Origin: Anarhynchus alexandrinus
Lineage: Eukaryota > Chordata > Aves > Charadriiformes > Charadriidae
Reading direction: 5' to 3'
Assembly (NCBI GenBank): GCA_008711295.1
Contig: VUYV01000404.1
Span: 149,136 to 213,135 of the forward strand
DNA: 64,000 nt
Part shown: piece after piece, positions 38,601 to 52,250 of the stretch
Layout of the letters: every line of letters begins with the position of its first letter
How positions within the stretch are numbered: position 1 is the stretch's first letter
Translations under genes and position numbers: made by a program
Notes under the pieces: model-generated
What the model was told of the DNA's origin: nothing
What the model saw: only the letters and a program-made list of their open reading frames with translations
Databases searched by the model: none

Positions 38601-41214
38601 CTTTCATCTCCTTACTTTTGTAACTGAAAGTGCTCCAAAACGTGGTGATTTCATCTGATGACATGAAGCCAGCTCAGGTCTTACCTGGCATATTAACACA
38701 AGCTCAGTATTAGCTTTCCCAGACGCTGACTGGCTGCCAAGCCACTGAGAGAGAACTACTCCTGTATTACCTATGTTGTTCCATTACACAGGATATGCAG
38801 ATAAAGAAGTCTTGCTTACAACTAACTTCTAGAGATTGTGTTAGCTTATTATGGAAGTGTCAAGGACACTGAAAATTAAGTTATTATAATTCAAAAATTG
38901 CATGACAGCCTCCAGAGGTCCCAGCAATAGGAAAGGATTCTGTCATGTTGGGCAAAAAAATGCTAAGGGAGAAAAGTGAACTTCTTATACAATACATATG
39001 GTCCTTCTACAATAAATTAAATCTCACTTAAGAAACAAAATTAAGACACAGACATGGTAACTGGGTTGGCCTGCAGAACTAAGGCTTCATTACGGCTAAA
39101 ATTAACAAGTGCAGAAATAACCAATACATCATAACTAGCAAGCTCTAAAAACCTAACCCTGATACAAAATCCTTCCTTTAACAAGCTCCAGATCTTTATT
39201 CAACTATTTTAAAATATGTTCAGAATAGCACAAGCTACTGAAAAAATAACACGACATCTGTAATCCAAATCTAGGTAGTATCTAAGATGGAAAGCATATT
39301 CATTCATGTGGCAATCAAGAAAACCATTGCAAAACTACTTTAAACAGCCAAAATTACATAAACTCACAGGAGACAATACAGCTTTACAAGCATATGAAAA
39401 TGCAGAAAGTACTAGTTTACTGACAGTGATGCAACAAAAGGAACTGGAGAAAGTAAACTTTAGCTGTAAACCGACTGCTGTAGAAAACACTGGTATATAG
39501 TACATTAGACAATATAAGCTGCAGCAAGTTTTGCAGAAAACTTCATTATTATTACAACCCGCTTCTGGGCACTGCTTAAATACATTGGAGTCAGTAGGAT
39601 ACAGCACAGGATTGAAAGAAAATATCCATTTAAAGTAGCACAAAAGCTAAAACAGTATTGTTGAATAACGTCTCCGTAAACTACAAGATGCCCACCAAAT
39701 GCTGTTAAAGAATAGATTTTCTTTCAAGCACTGAGCATTTCTTAGGATTTAACCTGGAAGGAAGGAAGGAGGGAACAGGTATTGGTATGTGGCTACTACA
39801 TAAACAGTCAGATAACTTAGACAGAAACAGGCCACAATCCCACTTGTGTTGCATGAAAACCTCATCTGGCATTTTGACACTGGAATTTCCTCTAAATAAC
39901 CCCTAAAAGAACAAGAACTGTCTCTGACTCAAACAATAATTTATTTTCATGGAAACCATTTCAGTATTATAGAGATAACAATCAACGTGCTATATCCTAA
40001 AATCCATTATTGCAATGATTACATTGTATTTCTCCCTCAGCTCTACAGAGAGCTGAACAAACACCAGGAAATACCTTGCTGAATCTGAGGATTAACCCAA
40101 AGAATAGTCTCTTGCAGACCCGATCATGCATTCAAAAAGCATTGACTGTTCTCTGTGCCACTGCAGCCAAAGACAGACAGCTTATTGCAACAGCATGAGG
40201 AGTCACTCAGTTTCCTTTATCGGGAATATCTTGCCCTAATTTCCAGTCTATTTATTTACAAGCTATACACAGACTATGAGGTGATTAATTTTCCTGCTGA
40301 AGGCATAATTGACTTGCCTGGCCTTATTTTATGTGACCCGAGGTCCAAGTTACATGGGGAGATGCAAAGTGTCTATGAATTAGTTCTGAATCCTCTGAAG
40401 GAAAGGTTCAGCCCTCACAAGATAGGAATCTTTGCCTTATTAAAGTGTGTTACATAGATTTTGTACCTGTTTTACTCTTCTCCAGGTATTCAATCTGGTA
40501 CAAGCAACTGACAGAAACAAAAGCATTCCACCTCCCTTAAGGGATCTATATTGGCTATCTTCATGTAAGTATATATGCAATCTCTCTGAAATTTAGGTAA
40601 ATGTTACTATTCCCAATTCAAAAAAACAGGGAGCTAAGGAATTGTGAAGAGAATGGGTCAGACATATAAAGTTTGACAAAAAGGGATATCAAATCTAAAT
40701 GTGAGGCTACCTTTACACTTTTGTTTTATTAACATAAAGAAAACATTACATATTTATTTATTTCCACTTGTTGCTCTCCTGTAAATATTAAGGTCTGGTA
40801 GAGTTTGAGAAGTAATAGCTTGGTCTCTAAATCCTGCTTAGAAAGTGAAATCTTTATGTAGAAATAAAGGTAGAGGATATCTCCAGGGAAAAAAAAAGAA
40901 AGTAAATCTTACCAAAATCTTCCAATATCCCATTCTGCATTAGCTAGTTTTCCCCTTCATCCACCAATCCTGTTGGCTGATCTATTATTTCAGTCCTTAC
41001 CACTTAATACAAACACTGAAAAGTAATGAGATTATTCCTCAATAATCAGCTATCCTCAGTTTCTAATCTTATTTTTTTAAAGCATTATAAGCTCAGTAAT
41101 CAAATTGGGGGACTTTTTAAGCCACACTATCCTCCCTCAAAATATATATTCCATGGTCTACATATAAGGGTGTAAATTATAATTTGAGCAAAATTGTGCA
41201 TTATCATTGAATTA
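35643..41214. other. Intronic stretch without supported genes
   Basis: AT-rich, with an (AAAAC)n-type tract at 36885-36920 and a short GGAA repeat near 39757-39770. An open frame of 124 codons at 37264-37638 has no domain resemblance and a lysine-rich, AT-driven composition that fits chance. Confidence 0.5.
36885..36920. repeat. (AAAAC)n low-complexity tract
   Basis: Three to four AAAAC units followed by CAACCCAAAAAACAG, preceded by a T8 run. Confidence 0.75.
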
Positions 41215-42965
41215 CTATAGAATCATCATAGAACCACAGAAATTTTGGCTGGAATTCACCCAGTCTCACCTCCCACTAAAAATATGACAATTTCCAACAC
41301 CAGATTAGGATTTGTGTAGTTGACTAGAAAAGATCAAACTTGCAGCCTTTCTGGTCACCTCTTCCACTACTATGGTATCCTCTTCATGAAAAAGTTTTCC
41401 TGTGTCCAGTCTGAAATCCACAAGCTGTGATTTATGGTTATTGCCCCTTGCTAAACTGTATGCCACTACCGAGAAAAGTTTGGTGCCACCACATTTGTCA
41501 CTCCCTTTGAAGTTATTGTGGGCTAACCTGAGATCATCCCCTCAGCCTCCTCTTCACCAGACCAAGCTTCCTAAAAATCCCAGCTCCCTGACCTCTCCCA
41601 TCACATTATGTGGTCTAGGCCTCTGACCAGTTTAATATCCCCTCATTGGACCATTTCCAGTTTTTCAACATCCCGTCTGTATTGGAGGTTACTAAAATGA
41701 CCCACAGTTGTCCAAGAAGCAGCTTTCCCAGCTCCAAGTAGGGGTTCTAAGGGTGGTTACAGCTTCCTTCAGTCAGCTAGTCATGTTCCTCCTTCCTTCT
41801 AACATAGCCCAGCACACCGCTAGTTTTGTCTGCAGTGAAAGCACATCACTGGCTCATATTCAGCTTGACATTCTTAATGGTCGCAGGTCCTTTTTAGCAG
41901 GGCTGTGACTCAGCCAAGTGCTTCCTGGCCTGGACTGATGTGTGGAGTCATTCCACCTCAGATGCAAGATCTCAGTCTGCTCTTTCTTAATGAGTTTCCT
42001 GTTGGCTCAGTCCTCAGTTTGTTTAAGGTCTCAAGATGCTTTACCACTGAAGCTCTACTTCAACCTTCCAAGCATCACCCTAACATAGTATCATTCACAA
42101 ATTCGCTGAGGGTGCATTCTGTTCAATTCTGCAATCCAAGTCACTGAAGAATTGAATAGCATAAGTACCAGGATCAACCCTTGAGGTATTCCACTTCTTA
42201 CTGACTCCTAACTGGTCAAGCTATTGATTACTACCCTTTCAGTACAACAGTCCAGCCAATTTTCAGCCCACTCAATACCCAGCCCATGCTTCCTAAGCTT
42301 ACTGTAGACAACAGTATGGGAGAAAGTGTCAGAATAAAGTTATAGTTATACCATATCACATGTGCTCCCCTCATTGTCATGCCCTCATTGTCAGACAGTT
42401 CATCCAAGAAGGCAATCAGCTTAGCAAAACACTAACTGCACTTCAGAAATCTTTGTTGATGCTTTCTGTTTACCCTCTTGCCCTTCACATGTCTAGAAGC
42501 AGGCGCAATGACGACGTGTTCCATGACCTCTCTGGGGATTGACACTGACCTGGCACAGTCGGTAGACCCCTGGACCATTCTCCTTATCTTTCATAAAGAC
42601 TGGCATAATGTTTAACATCCTCCTAGTTCTCAGGACTTTCCTCAATTACCATGTTCTTTCTTAGCTGCCTTGCAATCCTGTTACCTGAATGAGCTCTTGT
42701 CGATCTTGGCATAGAGTCCCAAGATGCTGAATACATCCACTTTCTCTAAACAGTCCCTAACCTGTGCCTCCTCCATGTTACTGTCCCTTGTCTGGGAATA
42801 GTTTAAAAAACATGGGAAATTTCTGCCTTTTCTGTGTCATCCACCGTTAGGTTGCCTTCAGCATTCACCCATGGACCCACATTTCCCTGAGTTCCCTCAG
42901 GGAAATACTTGCCTGTTTCCTTATGACCCCAAGTTCAAATAGGCTTTGGTCATCCTGATTTCAAT
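41215..42965 (-). mobile_element. Ancient, highly diverged CR1 LINE, about 1.75 kb
   Basis: The left edge carries decayed terminal octamers (AATCATCATAGAACCACAGA). The order of CR1 landmarks read on the minus strand is preserved. It includes the reverse-transcriptase motif region (FVND at 42090-42101 replacing FADD), the segment around AATACCTCAAGGGTTGATCC (which in young copies encodes the PQGS block), and further upstream polymerase sequence to about 42960. Stops and indels are throughout and no frame stays open. It is the longest and oldest CR1 copy here, well beyond the divergence of the copies at 5980 or 59967. Both ends are approximate. Confidence 0.85.
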
Positions 42966-44284
42966 TTGCCTTCCCAGAAATAATGAAGGAGAAATTTATC
43001 ATTATGAACCACTCTACAGCAGAATTACATTCAACTTCTAAATCAGAATATGCATAAGGTTAGAAATCAAATTCTATATTCTTTGAAGGAACGATGTAGG
43101 CTTTTTCTTCACTCTCATAAGGAATTGCATGTTGAAACTTTCCTCCAGCAGGGAATGTAGATGACAAATTTCTGAAAAGTCTCAGGAAGTGAAAATGAAA
43201 TGAAAACAGATAAGTTTTTCCCTACTGTAAAATAACTAATATGCCATAGAAAAAAGAACACAGCTCTGATGATCTTTTTTAATTCACTTATTAAAGTGAA
43301 TGGAAGTAAGCTTTTGCATACTATGCTTTTCAGTAATGAATAGAAACATTTTGAGATTTGCAGTATTGTATTATCTAAACCAATTAATCTTGAACTCCAG
43401 GGAAAAAAGGCAGTATTAGACCACAACTGCAAGGACACATTGACTCCATAATTGGATGACTCTGTCAAGCACATACTGAGAAAACAAATGCTAAGAATAA
43501 ACACACTCAACTAAGAAGGAATATGTCAAGAACATTCCAATTAGAATCAGAATTATTTTAATTTAAGTAACGTGCATCTTCATCAATGTTAATACAATCC
43601 TTTTCAATGTTAACCTGAAGACTCACGCTTTTCTTAAGTCAGTCCATTCATCCCTCACTTACCACAATCACTGATGAGAGGAAGAACCTCTATGCCTATT
43701 TCTCCCCTTTCAAGTAATGCCAATTATTAATGCAAGTATCAAAAAAAAAATGATTGGGAAACAATATTCAAACTGAAGTTTGACAAAACAGAAATCTTCA
43801 CAAATATCTAAACTATTGAACAGAAGAGACACAAATTAACACACTTTTATTAAAAGACTTTACTTCTTTGCATGCATACATGTGCACTGCTATACTAAAA
43901 GGAGACAATGACTGTATTCATACATGCATGAACTATGCAAACAATGAAAGAAGCAATAATGCTCATGTATATTAACAACACAAGATTCATGAAACAACAA
44001 TTTTTTTTTAATATTCTACCAAATGAACCAAAAAAAGCATTAACACCTATTATCATATGACATCTTCACATCAGGGAAGGCTTGTAATGAGACAGACTAC
44101 ATGCTATTTCACTAATGGTGAAAAAAAATTAAAAGGGCAAACGTTCAGGCGCATAAGTTAAACCCACAGAAAAGCTTGCATATTTTTTCCCTCTAACAGC
44201 TGGCCTCATAAAAGATATTACCCATGCCTATAAATCTTGCATTATAACTACAGACTAACAGCCTAAGTTGTTAAATAAAAGGCT

Positions 44285-44314
44285 AAAAAAAAAAAAACCA
44301 ACCCAAAACACACA
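44285..44314. repeat. A/C-only low-complexity tract
   Basis: An A13 run followed by CCAACCCAAAACACACA. Confidence 0.7.
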
Positions 44315-47298
44315 TCAGGGGACACTATATACCATTCAAACTTACAGTAAGAAACCATAAAGTAGCTCTTTGCATGACCACAGATAAACTGAGGGGGAGC
44401 AGATACAGTTGTCAACCCAAGAAAATCAGAAGCCGAACTGTATGTGGTAGGGAAAACTAAGAAGAGTAAGCATCACGTGAATCTCATCATAGATGAAAAG
44501 GGGAAGGAACACATTGGTTTCTGTTCAGACTAAACTGATGACAACCAGACAGATTTCTTTCAGTCCTTTTATTCCCAATGCATAACGGAAACACAACCAG
44601 GTATGGTCTTCACAAACCAAAGTGCACTAAAACTACCTGACAGTGGCAATTCTCTCTCTCTCACGCAGAAACCATCTAGCAATGTTTTCAGTATTGGACA
44701 ATTTCTCACGCCAAATAAGGAAATACAGCTGCATATCACCCAGACACCACTCATGCAGAAAGTACTTTTTCATTTGTGGTGGTGTGTTTTGGGGTTTTTT
44801 TTACACATTCATGCAATAAACTGTAGTTCACTTTCTAAAATTAAATGAAAAGCGCTTAGTGGATTTATCACTAGCCTTTAAATATTCACCTGTTACTAAA
44901 GAAATATGTATATTTTTCTGAGCCATTCACTTAGCTTCGCTCTTCTGCATTTAGGTAGGCATCACTGTGGCATATGCTACCAATGAATTTATATTTCTGT
45001 GTCTGACAGTGAATCTGGCACATAAAAGTACTGCACCAATAGCAATGCTGATTCAGTACCAGCAAACAGGCACTGCGTCAAACCTCAGTTTGAGTGGCTA
45101 TCAAATTTATTATGGACAACTGTCCAATTTCTACAGCCCATCATCCAGCCTCAGCATGAAAAACCTCTAAAGGAGATGCTGGTGCTGCATATAAGCTGTG
45201 GGGTGCTTACAAATCTTTATGGACTGCAGTGGGGAAAAGTCACTGTTATGCACACTTTTTACAATGCTTTGCAATCCCAGTACACATCTCAGTGGTGCAC
45301 CCAGTCCTACTTTCAGAGACTGAGGCACTTACCTAGTGTTATACCTGGTTTTGTAATACATTTGTTGTGCACACGGAAAGGGCATAGGATGAAACTGCAT
45401 TGTTAATTGAATCTCATGAATTTATTCACTATTTAAATAAAGCCTACTAAAGAATGTGAAAGCAGGAATAAAATGTTGGTTATCATACAAGTGCAGCAGC
45501 ATACATGGTGGTCAAAGGTTTCAGAAAGGTGCCCATGAACATGTTGCAGCCAGAGCTGCACCTAACTCCCTTCCAGCAGTTGTAGTCATACAGAAAACAC
45601 AACCTATCACAGGTTTTTCCATGCCTGAAAATCTTTAGCCAGTAGAACAGCACCTTGGAGCTCTACCAGAAAGCTGTCTTACACTGTGGCAGGAACTCAT
45701 ACTGTTTGGTTGGTCCCTGCCACAATTTGTGGTAAACTAACAAACAGAAACCTCATCCAAAGAATCACCTATTTTCACAGCACAGGTTAGTGAAAACATT
45801 AAGAGGAACAGTATCCTCTATGTTCTGTGACCTGGAACAAACAGAACAGCATAAACTATGTTGGAACAGGTTTTCATGTGCAAACACTGCTTTGTGAAAT
45901 AAAAATAGAAGTTTTAAAAAATAATAATTAAAAAAGGCGCAATAGTTTAAAGAGTCCATTTTTCCCCTCCAAACAAAATAAGTAATCCTGTGTTAATTCA
46001 AAATTATTCAATTCTGGCATGTAAAGTTTTGAAGATACCAATTCACTAAAATTTATTATGCTACTGGTTGATAAAAGAATGCAATAAACCTTCCATTTCT
46101 TCAAACCTAGTACAAAACTGAGAATTTTCAAGTGAATCTGCTGACTTTCTATGAAGAATCAAGTCTATTTATAGTATCAGATGCACTTACCCTCAAGTGC
46201 TCCATCAACAAAAGCTTCAAATAATGACCTAGATTAACAATGAAGCGAACAAAGATGGGTGTAACCACGTACAGGAAAGATAGTATTGGGGGAGGGGGGA
46301 GAATCCTCAACTCCTTTGAAACAGGAAAATAGTATTTTCTAGGGGTACCAATTGTAACACCTGAAGCACAGATGTACTTCATTAAACAACTATATGCTAA
46401 AAATATAAACAGGATTTTAACAAGATGTGTTGCTCTGCTGGAATCAGACAGGGGGTGAAAAAAACATTTACCAGTTTCAAGGCAGCATACAGTACAATTC
46501 TTAAATATACCTATTTACATCAAGACTCTGAAGACTATAAAATACATAGAAGTGATGAGATAAAGTCAGAACATTTTTCCATTCTGCTTTTTGTTTTTTC
46601 TTTACTTTTCACTGAAAAATTTTGTTGAAAAATGCTTAGCAATGGGAACATAAACTAAAAGACTTCCTAGATGAAGAGGCTGGTAATAGTATACAAAAGG
46701 CTTGATTTAAATCTTAATTGCACAGCCAGGCACATAACTGCACTGTGTTTCTGTTGGGGTAGATGGATAATCGTGACCATGGGATAACACTGTACCATGA
46801 ATTGCAGGTTAGAGTGATAGAATACCACACTAATCAGCAAAATGTCATTCCAGATTAATCTGATCATTATATTGGAGGACACCAGATACCCAAGGAAGGA
46901 AAGCTCAACACAGACAGTTATGTCTAAGAGATGGGACTGTCTGAAAAAAAGTAAAGAATAATGCTGTTTGAGGACTCAAGGAAAAACAAACGTGACAACT
47001 GAAGGAAGAGATGAAATTTGAGAAGTATGGCCCACATTTTGAAACAACTAAGGAAATAGACTACAAGCAGCTATTTGCTACATGATGATCCAGACTGAAG
47101 AAATTGAGGAAATACTAATAGAAATAGAAATATTACTTGGTATGCTGACAAGTAGATAACCAGGGGTGTTTTTTTACTTACAGAAGCTGATGTCACAAGT
47201 CAAATTTACCCAAAAAGGTAAATTTCTGCACAGGAGAAAACACGACAATACTACATTATGTAAAATAAGGGACAAAGGGCTGTGACTGATGAAAGACA

Positions 47299-47339
47299 CC
47301 CCCCCTACTTAGCCCCCCCACGCACCCACTTACACACCC
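47299..47339 (-). other. Potential G-quadruplex on the CTNND2 sense strand
   Basis: Plus-strand C runs of 7 (47299-47305), 7 (47313-47319), 3 (47325-47327) and 3 (47337-47339) give four G runs on the minus strand, separated by 7, 5 and 9 bases. The minus strand is the transcribed sense of CTNND2, so nascent intron RNA carries the G runs. Whether it folds is unknown. Confidence 0.45.
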
Positions 47340-47770
47340 ACAATGAAGGAATGCTCTGAAGAGATAAATAGAAGCTACGTGACCTGAAGGCTCAGGGGAG
47401 GATAATGACATGATTGATCACAACGGTTGAAAAGGAAGCCAAACTCATCTCCATGCCAAAGGAAACCCAAGGGTGCCTTTGTTTTAGACAAAATGACTAT
47501 ATAAGCAAAGTATTTCAACCGTTTGCATAACTGCCTGTCCCTGAATGAAAGGAATGCAGACCCAGAGCAAAGCAAAACCAGGTTTAGGGGTGCTTCTGGT
47601 TAAAATAACATAACTTCTAAAGCATTGGATCTCCTTAGAAATTATGACCCTACAACTAATCAAGAGTCTGTTTTACTCATAGAACTGTAAGAGGTATTTA
47701 GCTTATTGTTTTATGCTTGCCCAGTCGTTCCCTCAGCAAGTGACTCTGCCTGCTGTGATTCCACTGACAA

Positions 47771-48290
47771 TTAGCGACTGATGAAGTCAGGATGCTGCAG
47801 CGCAGAGTGGAGGCAAGTGGGGGGCTGAGCTGGAGTACACCTCCTGCCCTGCCCCAGGAGCCTCGCTCCCCAGCGGCTGCCAGCCTTGAGCTCCAGGCGG
47901 GTCGGATGCCTCACTCCGTTGGGCTCCAGAGGCTGATGGAGGAAGGAACGTGTTCTCCATTGTAGAGCTTGCTGGATAGCTTTATATGAATCAGATGGAG
48001 CACTTAATGAACCAAGTAATGTCTCAGCTTTGTACCGAGGTTGCAAGACCTCAGGACTGAGGCTTGCCAGGCTTTCTCTGTCTGAATTTTTCTCGATCTG
48101 CCTGCAGCTTTGTTTTACGTGGTTTAGCGGAAACAGCAATTTTTGTAATCGAGAAGGTGCCCATGGCTAATTTGTTACGACCATAGTTTATATAGATAGA
48201 AGTATCAAGCAGCCTTTCTGTGTAGAGTGAGGTATTTAATGCCACCAAGATGATGAGAAACAGGCCTGGCATGACAGCAGTGGCCTTCAG
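47771..48290 (-). other. GC-raised islet with overlapping minus-strand open frames
   Basis: Positions 47790-47930 are GC-rich with several CpGs, unlike the flanks. Minus-strand frames of 122 codons (47771-48139) and 73 codons (48051-48272) overlap. The peptides have no recognised domain. There is no clear flanking acceptor/donor pair. It could be a non-coding exon, an old insert or a regulatory islet. Confidence 0.35.
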
Positions 48291-48513
48291 AAGTGAAGGC
48301 AGAGTAGCGTAGCACAGACATGAAGGGAAAAGAGATGGGCCACCAACTTGGCACTGAAGACCCCACAGCTATAAACAACTCAGCCAGACCAGCGTGGGGA
48401 GCGTATATGTGGTTAAGCCCAATATAAAAACCAAACAGTAAACAGAAAAGCTCTGAAGAGAGCTGTGGGCTTCAGCTGACTTCAACACACACATTGCTCT
48501 CTGGTGACCGGGG

Positions 48514-48539
48514 ATGCTCAGCCTCACGATGCTGAGCAT
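48514..48539. other. Short perfect inverted repeat (9-bp arms, 8-nt loop)
   Basis: ATGCTCAGC at 48514-48522 pairs with GCTGAGCAT at 48531-48539 around the loop CTCACGAT. The stem is too short for a microRNA precursor. No other role is evident. Confidence 0.6.
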
Positions 48540-48868
48540 ATTCTAGGTAATGAGATTCACTGTTATATTGTGTCAATTGTATATTGCAATTGCTATACTC
48601 CACTATGTGCAATTTCTAATTAAATTGTGATTTGAGTCCATTGTTGTGTCACTGTGCTAAATCAAAATCCCCTGTTAACTGCAAGTAACTTCAAATTAAT
48701 TAAACTTTGTACTATATATTAAACCCTCCACATGTGGAATATCTAAAAGAACATGGTCAAAGAGTATTGGATTATGATAAGGTCTCAACAACAAAAAAAA
48801 GGTAACATCCTAGAAAAGAGATTTCAAAAATTAAGCTGCTATCATCTCATTGTATCTACCCCTTACAT

Positions 48869-48922
48869 TAAAAAAAAAAAAATTACAACCAAACCAAACA
48901 AACAAAAAGCACCAAAAAAACC
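48869..48922. repeat. A/C-rich low-complexity tract
   Basis: An A13 run, then CCAAACCAAACAAACAAAAAG and CACCAAAAAAACC. Confidence 0.75.
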
Positions 48923-51900
48923 TTGCAATAAAGTCTTTTAAAAAATAAAATGGACAAAAAAACTCTTTGGGCCTCAGGACTTCGATCTGCTGTTTGCACA
49001 GAAAAGCAAAATGTACGTATAAAGAATAGCAGGGAACCCATGCAAAAAGTCTGGCTCCACTGTTATACATGCTACAGGTTACACATGTAAAGCCTCCCTC
49101 CGAAACAAATTGAGTAATCTTCTACCAAAAATGCAATGTTAAACTTGAGGGAAAGAATTATAAATTAAGCAATTAATTTGTGTAGAAATATACTATGAAT
49201 CTTCAATTTTTTTAAAGGTTAATTATTTTGCTTTTATCCCTTCACACTGGAAAGGTTCTCATCAGAGGCAACTACAGATTAAATTTATTTTACCAATGAA
49301 AATTCTGATGACAGAAACTTATTGTCTGATTCTAAACTGGTTTTGTGTTATTATGACTACTACATCACAGCCAAATTTAAGCTTATTTGGGTAGTAATGT
49401 ACCTTAACTCTCAGGTGTAGATTTAAGTTTAAACTTAGCTTAGCATTTGCTGGGTTCTAGTTTTCTTGTTTGAGGATAAACAGAATTGTAACATATTTTA
49501 TCAAAGTGTTACACGCATAGCATTCAACTACCCGTTAAGTAGTTTTTTCTAGGAATACAAAAGATTCAAATTACCCACAGAAAGATACAGTTCCATTTAG
49601 CAGTAAACGCATCAGAAGTAGAAAATGCCATCATGTGAGAAAACACACAGAAACAGATGGGAAAACACAATAGGAGTATTCAAGTTTTCAAAATGCCATA
49701 AAAGGAACAAAAATTGCTAAAACAATGACAAAAAAATTAAGTATCCTTCAAAAATCCCTTTCAAAACTGAAGTTGTAAGAGCAATCTGCATAAAAAGTAC
49801 TGGCAAGACAAGTTAACAGAGAAGGGTCACTGTGGAGTCTGGAGAATGCTTTTAGTGATTTTCTTTCATTTCCAGAGAAGAGAAGACAGAAGAACTAAAA
49901 ACAATCACTAACTGAAGTGTTCACAGTTTGGTCTTCCAACAGCACTTTGTTTTCTCTGTAGAAGAGGTATGCTGGTTTTGAAAGCCATGTGCCTCACAGC
50001 TTCATGTATTTTCTATGCAAATAAAAATTGATGGATATTGCTTAATTCAAGCACAGAAAGAGAAAAATACTGGAAACGGGTAAGATAGCTAAGGCTCAGG
50101 AACATAAAGTATACAGAAACACGATTGTGACTTCCTGTAGACAAGGAAGTAAGGCCGAGTTGGGGAGACACACCCAAAACCTCCACTCGCCTCTACATTT
50201 AAATAGGGATGCTATGTTGGACTTTCTGTATCAATTCTAAATACTACCAAAAAAAAGTGACTAAACCCATGGTTTGAAGGATACTTTTACACCAGCTGTG
50301 CTAAAAAGCCCAATCCTTGAAAACAAGCCGGCAAATTGATCCGGCCTTCACCAAAAGAAGAAAACAACACACTCAACCTTCCATACCACAGGGCTGCCGC
50401 CTTATCTTTTTGGATGGTTATTTCCAACTCACGCCGCTCCCCAGCAGCATTCCCCACGTGGCTGTGTAAATCCACGTTTGTCAGAACAATAGAGGGAACT
50501 GCATCAGCACAGGAAAAACCACAAACTGACTAGCCACTTCTAACTATTTTTAGTTCATTTAGATCTCCCTCTCATGTGACTTTAGAGTGAGATCGAGAAT
50601 CTATTTCACTGTGCCGGTTAAAAGACTTGGGTTTAAGTATGAAAATACTTTACATTTTAAAAAGCCCCAATAAATGATACCAGAGAAAAAGAAATCAACA
50701 ATGTTAAAATGTTACAACTGTCATGTTAAAATTTTAGAAATTTAATACACTAAAATTTAAATTCTATGGAAATTGATATCAATATTACGACTTTCTTAAG
50801 GTATCTTTATTCCAAGTTTTAAATTCTTCCACTAATGGCAAAAAAAATAAGTTAAGGCAGAAGTGCTTGTGGATCAGCAGAAATGTGATCATATACTGGC
50901 TGCCTGATAAGAAAGGATATTTTGCCTTTCCTTAGGATGGCCTTTCATAGTGCTTTAAACTAGCATTAGACTGAGCTGTCACTAAGTGGCATTCTACCCA
51001 GCTTCTCTGAAATTCTTGGCTTTGAACTACTAATTTTTCAACATTACTTTAAGTCAAAATAGCATCATATTTAACTCTAATTTTATTCTGATAATTGGCA
51101 TCTTCTTCCCTCTCTTCAAAGATGGTTTTGCTGGGAGGATATATTCTCTCAATCCTCTTCTATCAGACTAAATCTTCACAGAAGCCTTTCTGCTTCCAGC
51201 TCATTTCAAACAATCCCCAAAATATGTATTTTGGATTATCACCACATCCTTTTATCAGTGAAGTAATTTTTAGTTTCTTCATACTGCATCTACTGTGGCT
51301 ACTGTGTCTTTGGCACGACTTGCAGGAGACAGGGTTCTGAATAGGAATTACTTGTCTAGGTCTCCATTCTTCTAAACTGCCATTTCCAGAGAAGCCCAAC
51401 ATGAATACACTCACGGCTGCTCCAAAGAGCTATGTGAAACCAGTCCCAGACTAAATCAAAAACTCGAGAATCTTATGCAGCAGGACCTACAGTAAGTATA
51501 TTAAATGATTTCCTTCTTCACCAGCCACTGTGATGCCGCTCTTCAAAACTCCTCCACTCAACTCCCCATTTCCAGTAGTGAAATTGTATGTCTCAAAAGC
51601 AATCCCCATTAACTTGAGGATATACCTGGGAAGCACTAGCTGTACTCACAAAGCTTCATATTTCAATAATATGTTGGTCCATCCAGCAACTTAGAAGTAC
51701 AGTATCCAGTATATAGACTTGTGCTACTCAAAAAAATATCATACAGCCAAGTCTAGTTCTTATCTAAAATCAATATATTAATGAAAATAAAAGATGGCAA
51801 AAAAGAAGAGGAATATCTCTCTAGAATATTTTAAAACCTCATTGGAAACAAGGGAGTTCTTCACGCTACTTAGAGAGATGATGAAAGAAATATATATTGA

Positions 51901-52140
51901 TTGAATATAATTAGCATGGATCTGAAATAGAGCTGGTAAAACTTTTAAAGGCAGAGATAGAGCCTGATGTTTGAGGGGAAGCAAAACATTAATATATCAT
52001 AATTGACCCTATTTAGAAAAGCTTCAGAATACTTAAGGCTACCAGAGTAATTATTGGTTCCTAAGATTTTATTTTGGTGAATATAATAAATTACAATATG
52101 GCATGCACTATGCTAGGGAAAACAGCTGCAAAAGTCATGA

Positions 52141-52250
52141 TCAGGCTTGGGGCCCAATACTGGGATGACTGTATGAAGTGCCATGACCTGCTGGTCAGAC
52201 TAGATGATTTCACAAGTCTCTTCTGGCCTTAAAACCTTAAAAAAATAATC
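52141..52250 (+). mobile_element. CR1/L3-type LINE 3' end fragment
   Basis: It contains GACCTGCTGGTCAGACTAGA, then TGATTTCACAAGTCTCTTCT and GGCCTTAAAACCTTAAAAAA. This is the order seen at the 3' end of old CR1/L3-like LINEs (gatgat...gtctcttctggccttaaaa). Only about 110 bp are recognisable. It carries a different terminus from the ATTCTATG copies, so it is likely an older family. Confidence 0.6.

Larger units (their letters stand above)
42966..47770. other. Intronic stretch without supported genes
   Basis: AT-rich. It includes a minus-strand open frame of 131 codons at 43115-43510 that is hydrophobic and unrecognised, an A/C tract at 44285-44314, a T/G-rich run at 44782-44806, G runs at 46288-46299 and the C-run cluster at 47299-47339. 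Confidence 0.5.
48291..52140. other. Intronic stretch without supported genes
   Basis: AT-rich. It contains the hairpin at 48514-48539 and an A/C tract at 48869-48922. No recognised repeat or gene. Confidence 0.5.

Noticed and set aside
43115..43510. 131-codon minus-strand open frame next to the ancient CR1
   Set aside because: Hydrophobic and Ser/Phe-rich as expected from T-rich DNA. No CR1 or other motif was recognised.
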